Positions 17,756 through 24,539 of a stretch of DNA of 64,000 nt are shown one piece after another (positions within the stretch are counted from its first letter, which is position 1; every line of letters begins with the position of its first letter). A program made the position numbers and the translations under genes. Below the pieces are notes generated by a model. It was not told the origin of the DNA. It saw only the letters and a program-made list of their open reading frames with translations, and searched no databases. This stretch comes from Mesorhizobium sp. Root554 (GTDB taxonomy: Bacteria; Pseudomonadota; Alphaproteobacteria; Rhizobiales; Rhizobiaceae). The stretch covers positions 1,437,943-1,501,942 of the forward strand of contig NZ_LMGA01000001.1 of assembly GCF_001427025.1 (NCBI RefSeq), in the 5' to 3' direction.

Positions 17756-19354
17756 ATGCAGGCGGCTTGGGCGCAAAAATATCTTCCCGCACATGTGGCG
17801 CGGGCAAACTGGCTGGCTGAGGGCCGCGTCGGATCTATCAGTGCGGTGTTCGTAGCGCTCGCGGCCTATTTCCTGATCCAGATCGTCATCATGACGGCGC
17901 TCTCGCACATCGTCGGCACCGGCGTCGGCGTCGATGATGCCGAACAGCTCATGTATATGGGCGAGTTGCGCGCCGGCTATGGCGGTTCGCAGCCGCCTCT
18001 ATACAGTTGGTTTGCCTGGACGGTGGCGCAGATATTCGGCCCGACCGTGCTGACGTTGAAGATCGTCAAATATGCGATGGTCTTCACCGGCCTGGCTTCG
18101 ATTGTGCTGGCTGTCCTGCGCATGGGATATTCGCGGCACACCGCCCTGACGGCCATGTTCGGCGTGGCGCTGTTCCCGCAGATTTTGTGGGAAATGCAGC
18201 ACACGCTGTCGCACTCGGTGGCGGTGTTCTGCTTCTGCTCGCTGCTTCTCCTGGCCTTCGTCGAACTGGTGCAGCGGCGCACGACACCCGCCTATGCCGC
18301 TTTCGGGCTGGCCTTGGCGGCGGCAATCCTGGCCAAATACAACGATCTTTTCCTGATCGGCGCCCTGCTCGCGGCAGCGCTGTCGCTGCCGTCCATCCGG
18401 CCCGCGATCATGGACCGGCGAATCCTGCTCAGCGTCGCGATCGCCCTGCTGGCCTGCGCGCCGACGCTCTATTGGAATCTCAGCCATCCCGAGGAATTCC
18501 TGTCGCGCGGCTACAAGTTCGGCATTGGCGCCAGCGGCGGACCATTGACCGTCGCACTGGCCGGCATCGGCGAATATGCCGAAGCCATCGTCAACTTCTC
18601 GCTGCTGCCGGTCGCCGTGTTCGGACTGGTCAGCCTGGCTTGTGGCATTTCCGGTTTCCGCGTCACCGGCCCGGCACGCGACATGGAAAGGCTGCTGTGG
18701 CGAACCTTGGCAGTCGGCGTGGGCGTCGTCCTGATACTCGTGCTGGCCAGCGGCGCAACCGCTTTCCGTGACCGCTGGATGCTGCCGATCCTGCTGTTTC
18801 TTCCGCTCGCCATGGCCATGCGCATGGAGCGTCTCGGCGAAAAGGGCCGCACCGCGCAGATCGCGGTCATCTGCCTGGCGGCAGGCGCGGCCCTGCTGGT
18901 CATGCCCTTCACCTGGTACATCCATCTTCATGGCGGCTCGGACCGAAGCAGCATCGCCCGCATGGATTATTCCACGCTCTACCGCGACCTGACGGCCGAC
19001 GGCCCGATCAACACGGTCATCGCGGACTGGCACTGGATCGGCAATCTGCGGCTGGCCGATCCGGACCTGGTCATCATGTCGACCGAGGTCCCGGGCTTTG
19101 CCGAACGGCTGCGGGAGCCGGCACGTCTGCTGTCGCTCGACCGGCCGGAGCCGCGCGGCGACATCGTCGACCGCATCCGCCGGGCTGGCTACGAACTGGC
19201 TGGCCCGCCGCGTGAGCTCACTGTTCCGATGCTGTTCACCTGGGACCGGGAGAAGAAGGAACGCCGCGTTTTCGTTGCCGACATCAAGAAATCGGTTGCG
19301 GCGCCGGCCGGATCGGCGCCAGCAGCTTCGCCAACAGCGGCTCCGGCGTCCTAG
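17756..19354 (+). CDS. Polytopic membrane glycosyltransferase, GT39/ArnT-like
   Basis: A 532-residue membrane protein with about 10-12 helices. The first periplasmic loop holds acidic residues (GVDDAEQLMYMGE) followed by YGGSQPPLYSW, the layout of the GT39/PMT and ArnT families, which take sugars from polyprenyl-phosphate donors and put them on lipid A or proteins. The C-terminal 120 residues are soluble, ending in an Ala/Pro-rich tail (SAPAASPTAAPAS). ATG 17756 is preferred; a TTG 36 bp upstream is possible. It may use the lipid-linked sugar made by the 47.7-55.3 kb cluster, but it is far from it and this is speculation. Confidence 0.75.
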   Translation: MQAAWAQKYLPAHVARANWLAEGRVGSISAVFVALAAYFLIQIVIMTALSHIVGTGVGVDDAEQLMYMGELRAGYGGSQPPLYSWFAWTVAQIFGPTVLTLKIVKYAMVFTGLASIVLAVLRMGYSRHTALTAMFGVALFPQILWEMQHTLSHSVAVFCFCSLLLLAFVELVQRRTTPAYAAFGLALAAAILAKYNDLFLIGALLAAALSLPSIRPAIMDRRILLSVAIALLACAPTLYWNLSHPEEFLSRGYKFGIGASGGPLTVALAGIGEYAEAIVNFSLLPVAVFGLVSLACGISGFRVTGPARDMERLLWRTLAVGVGVVLILVLASGATAFRDRWMLPILLFLPLAMAMRMERLGEKGRTAQIAVICLAAGAALLVMPFTWYIHLHGGSDRSSIARMDYSTLYRDLTADGPINTVIADWHWIGNLRLADPDLVIMSTEVPGFAERLREPARLLSLDRPEPRGDIVDRIRRAGYELAGPPRELTVPMLFTWDREKKERRVFVADIKKSVAAPAGSAPAASPTAAPAS

Positions 19355-19379
19355 TTATCTCCCCACAACAGCCGTTGGG

Positions 19380-20342
19380 TCACTCTAGCGCCGCCAGCAC
19401 CTCCCGCGAGACCGCGACGACCTCAGCAGGTATCGCTGCCGCCGCGATATAGGGCAGGCCCTTGCGCCGCGCCGTCCAGCCCACAACCGCAAGCGCCTTT
19501 GCCGCCGGCTCGAAACGTTGCGCCATCGCCCAGCTACGGCAATCGATGGCGGCGACATCGGCGTCGCCCTGCGCCACCGCGCGGATGGACGCCCGATGGC
19601 CGCCGCTTTCCGATCGGCTGGCGAACAGGTCGAGGCTTTCGCCCAGGGCGTCAAGGTCGCGCGTCAGCGCCAGGATGCCGGACATGGAGTCCACGCTGTT
19701 GTAGATGAAGCGTTGGCTGCGCAGCAGGTGAATTGGGATGAATCGGGCACCGTCGGCAGGCGCCCCGACACCCTCCCCCTTGTGGGGGTCCGAAGGACGG
19801 GCGAGACCCGTGGCTCGCCCCGGAAAGTCGGCGAGGGTGCTTTGCGCAGCAAAGGTCTTGAGGCGGGGTGGGGGTGACGCCAGTGACGCACCCGCACCCC
19901 GTTCGGCTTCGTTGTCCGACCCTCCCCACAAGGGGGAGGGTAAAGTGCGCCGCATCACGATCGCGCTCGAATAAAACACCCCCTGCCCGCCTTCAAAGGC
20001 CGAATAGTCCGGCTGGCCCAACAGCTGAACATGCCGGGCGAGGCCAAGCTCCATCGGCCCCCAGCAGGTCTGGGCGAACAGCAGCACTCGATGGCGCCAG
20101 AGCGTCGGATAGTCGAGTTCATCGGGCGGCAGCGTCGCCGGGTCTGGCGCGATGACCTCGCCGGACGCATCGCGGATACCGCCCGGCACCGGCGGCATGT
20201 CGGCATTACGGCGGACGAGCTGCTCCGGCGCATCGACGCCGGCCTGGCGCAGACTGTCGCGCAGCCGCGCCCATTCGGCGTCGATCTCGGCCCGCACCTC
20301 CGGCCAGTCATACATGGGCAGCGCGGCAATGAATTCACTCAT
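19380..20342 (-). CDS. PhnD/SsuA-type binding-protein-like protein carrying an in-frame repeat element
   Basis: A 320-residue protein resembling the phosphonate/transferrin-like periplasmic binding family (LPMYDWPEVRAEID..., LLFAQTCWGPMELGL, YNSVDSMSGILALTRDL, GDADVAAIDCRSWAMAQR). It lacks an obvious signal peptide, unusual for a binding protein, so it may act in the cytoplasm or have lost export. Residues about 134-191 (LPSPLWGG...PSDPHKGEG) are encoded by a 172-bp inverted-repeat element (19770-19941), which is translated without breaking the frame and interrupts the alpha/beta fold between two conserved stretches (YSSAIVMRR and FIPIHLLRS). Whether the protein still folds is unknown; it may be a decaying gene. 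Start at MSEF, 20342; an upstream TTG would add five residues. Confidence 0.7.
   Translation of the reverse strand: MSEFIAALPMYDWPEVRAEIDAEWARLRDSLRQAGVDAPEQLVRRNADMPPVPGGIRDASGEVIAPDPATLPPDELDYPTLWRHRVLLFAQTCWGPMELGLARHVQLLGQPDYSAFEGGQGVFYSSAIVMRRTLPSPLWGGSDNEAERGAGASLASPPPRLKTFAAQSTLADFPGRATGLARPSDPHKGEGVGAPADGARFIPIHLLRSQRFIYNSVDSMSGILALTRDLDALGESLDLFASRSESGGHRASIRAVAQGDADVAAIDCRSWAMAQRFEPAAKALAVVGWTARRKGLPYIAAAAIPAEVVAVSREVLAALE
19770..19941. mobile_element. MITE-like 172-bp repeat with perfect 16-bp terminal inverted repeats
   Basis: Ends are ACCCTCCCCCTTGTGG (19770-19785) and its exact reverse complement CCACAAGGGGGAGGGT (19926-19941). The interior is GC-rich and has no gene of its own. 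The element lies wholly within the PhnD-like coding sequence and is open in that frame. No clear target duplication is visible. Elements with CCCTCCCC..GGGGAGGG ends are frequent between genes in Mesorhizobium; here it is inside one. Confidence 0.8.
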
Positions 20343-20402
20343 GCCGCGATCTGACAATGTTGGAAGGGAGCGCGCAAGGCCGTGCTTCGGCGACAGCCGA
20401 GC

Positions 20403-21413
20403 CTATTCTTTCGGCGGCTCGGCCGGAACCGGCGCCGTGCCGAGACCATGAACGTTGCGGGCGCGCACGCGCGGCTTGAATGCCCTGCCCCGCTCGGCGA
20501 CGCGGCGCAGAACCGGGTGGACCACCGGCTCTTTCGTCTTGAAGGCGTAGGCTTTGAGAAGCGCCAGATAATTCGGATAGACATAGCCGTTGTTGGCCCG
20601 CAGCCAGCCCTCACGATCGGCGTGGAAAAGACGCGGCAGCCTGTACCAGGCGACGGTCGGTTTCTTGTGGTGGACGAAATGCAGATTGTTGTTGAGGAAC
20701 AGCAACGACAGCGCCGAGCGCTCGACGATCACCGTCCGGCCCTCCGGGTTCTCGGACCACTGATGCTCGGCAAAGGTGCGGATGGCGATGAGCGATTGCC
20801 CGAACCACACCGGCACCAGCAGATAAAGCCAGAGCGGAATGCCGAAGCCGAACTGCACAACCAACAACACCACGGCCAGGCCCACGAGATGAAGAAGCCA
20901 GGCGCGGCCGATCACAGCGTCGCCGGCGGCGATCTGCTTCGCATCGTCCATATAGAAGCCGGTCGCCGACAGCCACGGCCCGAGGAAGAAACGGCCGACC
21001 ATCGTATTGTTGGCGCGCAGCAGCGCCTTCATCCAGCGCGGCATGTCGTTGTGATGCCACAGGGCCTGATAGTAGCTCTCCGGATCGTCCAGCGGATCGG
21101 TCAGCCGTTCGTCGGCGTGATGGCGCAGATGCAGCGTCTTGAAGCGGCGGAACGGCCACACGACACCGAGCGGCAGGAAGACGAACGCCTCGTTGACCAG
21201 CGCGTTGCGCGTCGGATGGCCATGCAGCACCTCATGAACCAGCGAGGATTGCAGCGCCACCGTTAGCGTCATGACAACGAGCGCCATCAGAGGATGGGAC
21301 GGCCACAGATACAGGCCAGCGGCAAACCAGATGCCGTAACAAGCAAGGGCGAGCATCACCGTCGGCCATTCGACCGTGCCCTGCCGTCCATGCCTGTCTT
21401 GTAGCTGTGCCAT
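20403..21413 (-). CDS. Membrane fatty acid desaturase/hydroxylase family protein
   Basis: A 336-residue integral membrane di-iron enzyme. The three histidine clusters are visible in order: HEVLHGH, HLRHH and HFVHH, with several hydrophobic helices between them. The family introduces double bonds or hydroxyl groups into acyl chains or carotenoid-like substrates using O2. The C-terminal tail after the third box is basic and Pro-rich (PVPAEPPKE). The gene is divergent from an XRE regulator across a 224-bp gap with a palindrome. Exact substrate unknown. Confidence 0.9.
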   Translation of the reverse strand: MAQLQDRHGRQGTVEWPTVMLALACYGIWFAAGLYLWPSHPLMALVVMTLTVALQSSLVHEVLHGHPTRNALVNEAFVFLPLGVVWPFRRFKTLHLRHHADERLTDPLDDPESYYQALWHHNDMPRWMKALLRANNTMVGRFFLGPWLSATGFYMDDAKQIAAGDAVIGRAWLLHLVGLAVVLLVVQFGFGIPLWLYLLVPVWFGQSLIAIRTFAEHQWSENPEGRTVIVERSALSLLFLNNNLHFVHHKKPTVAWYRLPRLFHADREGWLRANNGYVYPNYLALLKAYAFKTKEPVVHPVLRRVAERGRAFKPRVRARNVHGLGTAPVPAEPPKE

Positions 21414-21498
21414 TTGTCGACTGCTGTTCTGCCTGCGGAACCGATTCGAGTTCCTGACAGCATTGTGTCAGCAGGGTTGCCTCATCAGCAACGCGATA

Positions 21499-21526
21499 AT
21501 GCGCACAAAATGTTGTGATTGCGCAT
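21499..21526. promoter_or_regulatory. Nested palindrome in the desaturase/XRE divergent gap
   Basis: Outer arms ATGCGCA / TGCGCAT enclose inner arms CACAA / TTGTG, in an AT-richer stretch between the divergent desaturase and XRE genes. A good candidate operator for the XRE regulator itself; inferred from symmetry and position only. Confidence 0.4.
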
Positions 21527-21637
21527 GTTAAGCCTCAAATGTTATCTTTAGTAAACAAGAGGAAGATTCATTTGTGGTGAAAGTCGCCACCAGACCTGCC
21601 TCACGCAAATCTATCCTCTCAAAGAGGTGATTCTGAA

Positions 21638-22486
21638 ATGGACAAACGAGACCTGTCGGCCGTCTTCCGGGATCGGCTCAAGCTGCTCCTGACACGATCC
21701 GATCTCAATCAGTCGAGTTTCGCCGCCGCGGTCGGGATCGATCGTTCCGCCCTGTCGCAACTGCTGTCGGGCGCATCGACCCGCCTGCCCCGCGCCGAAA
21801 CGCTGCTCAACATCGCCGCACAGTTCAAGGTGTCGCTCGACTGGCTGCTTGGCCTCAGCCAGGATGAAGGCGTCACCGGCGAAATCCGCGAAAGCCTGGA
21901 AATCGAGGAGGCTGCGGGCGGTTTCGACCGAACCCTGCTGGCCAGGTGGCATGCCGAGGCGCTTGGCACCAAGATACGCTACGTGCCGGCCGGCATTCCC
22001 GATCTTCTGCGTACAGAAGCGCTGGTCGACTACGAGGCCGGCATCTCCAACAAAAGCGCCCAGGCGCAGGCGGTCGAGACGCAGTACCGCATCGACTACA
22101 ACCGGCGGCCGGAGACCGACATGGAGGTCTGTATGCCGCGCCACACGCTGGAGATCTTCGCCCGCGGGCTTGGCGTCTGGAGCAACTTCCCCGCCGAGGA
22201 CCGGCGCAGGCAGCTCCTGCACATGGCCGAACTGCTGGACGACCTCTACCCGACATTCCGCCTGTTTCTCTATGACGGGCGGCTGCGCTACTCGATCCCC
22301 TACACGATCTTCGGGCCCTATCGCGCCGCCATCTATGTCGGCGACATGTATCTGGTGTTGAACGCCACCGCGCCGATCCGCACGCTGACGGGACATTTCG
22401 ACAATCTCATCCGCGCCGCCGACATAAATGCTCATGAATCGGCTGCCTTCGCGCTCAAGCTCGCGCAGACCGGATTCGACGTCTGA
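21638..22486 (+). CDS. XRE-family transcriptional regulator
   Basis: A 282-residue protein. Residues about 10-70 form a Cro/CI-type helix-turn-helix (RLKLLLTRSDLNQSSFAAAVGIDRSALSQLLSGASTRLPRAETLLNIA), followed by a roughly 200-residue C-terminal region that I do not recognise as a named ligand domain. It has Trp/Tyr-rich stretches (GVWSNFP, FRLFLYDGRLRYSIPYTIFGPY), possibly a sensor. A strong gaggtga site precedes ATG 21638. It is divergent from the fatty acid desaturase, a likely target, and lies 75 bp before the homocysteine methyltransferase gene, which has its own promoter and operator. Confidence 0.85.
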   Translation: MDKRDLSAVFRDRLKLLLTRSDLNQSSFAAAVGIDRSALSQLLSGASTRLPRAETLLNIAAQFKVSLDWLLGLSQDEGVTGEIRESLEIEEAAGGFDRTLLARWHAEALGTKIRYVPAGIPDLLRTEALVDYEAGISNKSAQAQAVETQYRIDYNRRPETDMEVCMPRHTLEIFARGLGVWSNFPAEDRRRQLLHMAELLDDLYPTFRLFLYDGRLRYSIPYTIFGPYRAAIYVGDMYLVLNATAPIRTLTGHFDNLIRAADINAHESAAFALKLAQTGFDV

Positions 22487-22500
22487 CGCGCCGCACGACA

Positions 22501-22528
22501 TTGACGTCATATAAAGGAATCTTTATAT
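22501..22528 (+). promoter_or_regulatory. Promoter with ATATAAAG-N4-CTTTATAT operator, copy 1
   Basis: A -35-like TTGACG (22501-22506) is followed about 16 bp later by TTATAT (22523-22528). The palindrome ATATAAAG-GAAT-CTTTATAT (22509-22528) covers the spacer and -10, an ideal site for a repressor. The same palindrome occurs before the methyl-THF:corrinoid methyltransferase gene at 35631. From memory this resembles ArsR-family (SahR-type) methionine-cycle operators in rhizobia; the regulator gene is not in the window. Confidence 0.75.
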
Positions 22529-22561
22529 CCCACTCTCAACACCCAAACAGGGCCGCTTCTC

Positions 22562-23578
22562 ATGACCAATCCGATCGATGCGCTGATCGCCGAAAAAGGC
22601 GTGCTTCTGGCTGATGGCGCCACCGGCACGAACCTTTTCGCCATGGGTCTCCAGGCAGGTGAAGCGCCGGAACTGCTGAACGAGACGGCGCCGGATACGA
22701 TCACCGCGCTGCACCAGAATTTCGTCGATGCCGGCGCCGACATCATCCTCACCAATTCCTTCGGCGGCACCCGCCACCGGCTGAAGCTTCACGACGCGCA
22801 GGACCGCGTCTTTGCCCTGAACAAGCGCGCCGCCGAGATCGCCCGCGCAGTGGCCGACAAGGCCGGCCGCAAGGTCATCGTCGCCGGCTCGGTCGGCCCG
22901 ACCGGGGAACTGCTGGTTCCGCTCGGCGCGCTGACCTATGAGGGCGCTGTCGAAGCCTTTGCCGAACAGATCGAAGGCCTGAAGGCTGGCGGGGCCGAAG
23001 TCGCCTGGATCGAAACGATGTCGGCTCCGGATGAAATCCGCGCCGCCGCCGAAGCCGCCATCAAGGTCGGCCTGCCCTACACCTACACCGGCTCGTTCGA
23101 CACTGCGGGGCGCACAATGATGGGCCTGCTGCCCAAGGACATCCACGCCGTGGCGGATGGCCTGGCCGAAGCGCCGCTTGGCGTTGGCGCCAATTGCGGC
23201 GTGGGCGCGTCCGATATCCTGGCCTCGCTGCTCGACATGACCGAGGCCAGGCCGGAGGCCACCGTGATCGTCAAGGGCAATTGCGGCATTCCTGAATTCC
23301 GCGGCTCGGAAATCCACTATTCAGGCACGCCCGAACTGATGGGCGACTATGTGCGGCTTGCCGTCGATGCCGGCGCCACGATCATCGGCGGCTGCTGCGG
23401 CACGTCGTTCGAGCATCTGGCCGCGATGCGCAAGGCGCTGGACACCCATCACAAGGCGTCTCGGCCCACGGTCGAGACCATCGTCGAGCGCATCGGGCCG
23501 CTGCGCAACAAGGTGGCGACCGCCACCCCTTCGGAAAGCGGCGACGGCCGCCGCGAGCGGAGACGCTCGCGGGGCTGA
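22562..23578 (+). CDS. Stand-alone homocysteine S-methyltransferase (MetH N-terminal module)
   Basis: A 338-residue zinc methyltransferase of the BHMT/MetH homocysteine-binding family: LLADGATGTNLFAMGL near the N-terminus, zinc ligands Cys in GANCGVGAS and the Cys pair in GGCCGTSFEH. Full MetH is about 1,200 residues; only the homocysteine module is present. Together with the separate corrinoid protein (31168), methyl-THF methyltransferase (35669) and RamA-like activator (37299) it reconstitutes a split methionine synthase, an arrangement known in some alphaproteobacteria. After the fold ends (about residue 315) there is a charged tail ending GDGRRERRRSRG. An operator-type palindrome lies 33 bp upstream. 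A betaine-dependent activity (BHMT) is the main alternative. Confidence 0.88.
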   Translation: MTNPIDALIAEKGVLLADGATGTNLFAMGLQAGEAPELLNETAPDTITALHQNFVDAGADIILTNSFGGTRHRLKLHDAQDRVFALNKRAAEIARAVADKAGRKVIVAGSVGPTGELLVPLGALTYEGAVEAFAEQIEGLKAGGAEVAWIETMSAPDEIRAAAEAAIKVGLPYTYTGSFDTAGRTMMGLLPKDIHAVADGLAEAPLGVGANCGVGASDILASLLDMTEARPEATVIVKGNCGIPEFRGSEIHYSGTPELMGDYVRLAVDAGATIIGGCCGTSFEHLAAMRKALDTHHKASRPTVETIVERIGPLRNKVATATPSESGDGRRERRRSRG

Positions 23579-23598
23579 AGGCGGTCAGGCTTTCTGGT

Positions 23599-24036
23599 TC
23601 AGCCAAGCTTGCTCAGGACGCGGTAGTAACGTTCATCCTGCTTCTCCAGCCAGGCATAGGCCCGCGGCCAACTTTTCGGATCGGTCACCGGCAGCGGATG
23701 GTTGATGAGGTAGCAACAGCCCTCATAGCCGCCGAGGCTGGCGCTGAGCGCTTGGCCGAGTTGAGGTTCGTGAACGGCCAGGCGATTGAGGGTCGTGCGA
23801 TAGCGTTCCCCGCGCTGCCCCCGGACGAACAGGCCGACGCTTCGGTTCGTCAGGTAAAGCGAAATCACCAGATCGTCCGACACATGCCGCCAGCGCGAGT
23901 AAAGGCTGCCGCGCTCGATCGGAACCGGATGGCGATGAGTGATGTAGCCGTTCCAGAACGCCTTGATCTCCGGCGAAGAGATGGAGCGCAGCCCTCGGTG
24001 CGCTATGTCCCATTCGTCGAGTTTGCCATTCGACAT
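23599..24036 (-). CDS. Conserved hypothetical protein
   Basis: A 145-residue soluble protein beginning MSNGKLDEWDIAHRGL. It shows no signal peptide, membrane segment or recognisable catalytic motif. Tryptophans and aromatic residues are frequent (FWNGYITHRHP, SRWRHVSDDLVISLYL, YAWLEKQDERYYRVL), suggesting a compact alpha/beta domain. ATG 24036 is chosen over one 33 bp upstream because the extra residues (MPAGSGTAGDT) look like leader sequence. It is convergent with the homocysteine methyltransferase gene. No function assigned. Confidence 0.6.
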   Translation of the reverse strand: MSNGKLDEWDIAHRGLRSISSPEIKAFWNGYITHRHPVPIERGSLYSRWRHVSDDLVISLYLTNRSVGLFVRGQRGERYRTTLNRLAVHEPQLGQALSASLGGYEGCCYLINHPLPVTDPKSWPRAYAWLEKQDERYYRVLSKLG

Positions 24037-24116
24037 TGTGTCGCCTGCCGTTCCACTGCCCGCAGGCAAAAGAAAGCAATCTTAGTCCAACACGGATCCC
24101 GATCACCAGAGCGGGA

Positions 24117-24401
24117 TCAGTCGCCGTTTTCACCATAAGCGGAAATCACCGATTTTTGGTCGGCGCTGGCGCCGCCGTCGGACTGCAATTGCAGAACCGT
24201 ATCCGAAACCGCCGGATTGTTGGCGAGCAGTTCCAGCGCCGCGTGAAAACGCTCGTTGTTGAGTGCCGACAGCGCCGCGTTCTTCGCGGTGCGGACGTCG
24301 TGACGCACGCTGCTGGTTCCAGATTGCGAGGCCGCCGGAGCTGCCCGCGATCCTTCGTCGGTTCGGACGGGCGCCCAAACCATGTTGCTGCCGATATGCA
24401 A
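24117..24401 (-). CDS. Small hypothetical protein
   Basis: A 94-residue ORF. TTG 24401 is preferred as start because a gaggga site lies six bases upstream; ATG 24383 or GTG 24428 are alternatives. The sequence is Ala/Ser-rich with a low-complexity middle (SRAAPAASQSGTSSVRHD) and a helical second half (TAKNAALSALNNERFHAALELLANNPAV). No known domain recognised. Codon use matches its neighbours, which supports it as real, but the start is uncertain. Confidence 0.45.
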   Translation of the reverse strand: MHIGSNMVWAPVRTDEGSRAAPAASQSGTSSVRHDVRTAKNAALSALNNERFHAALELLANNPAVSDTVLQLQSDGGASADQKSVISAYGENGD

Positions 24402-24485
24402 TTTTAATCCCTCAAAAGTCCCGACCACCCCGTTGTAGCACCGACAGGTTGCAAAGCCGTGCTGCCAATCCGCAAAACTTTAAGG

Positions 24486-24517
24486 AAAGGCCGGCAAGGT
24501 TTCTATTGCCGGCCTTT
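24486..24517 (-). terminator. Rho-independent terminator of the sigma/VWA operon
   Basis: Perfect 12-bp stem AAAGGCCGGCAA / TTGCCGGCCTTT with an 8-nt loop, 23 bp past the stop codon of the VWA gene. The minus-strand product continues with further T-rich bases (TTTCCTT). Confidence 0.8.
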
Positions 24518-24539
24518 TCCACAGGATAGAGCGGATGGG

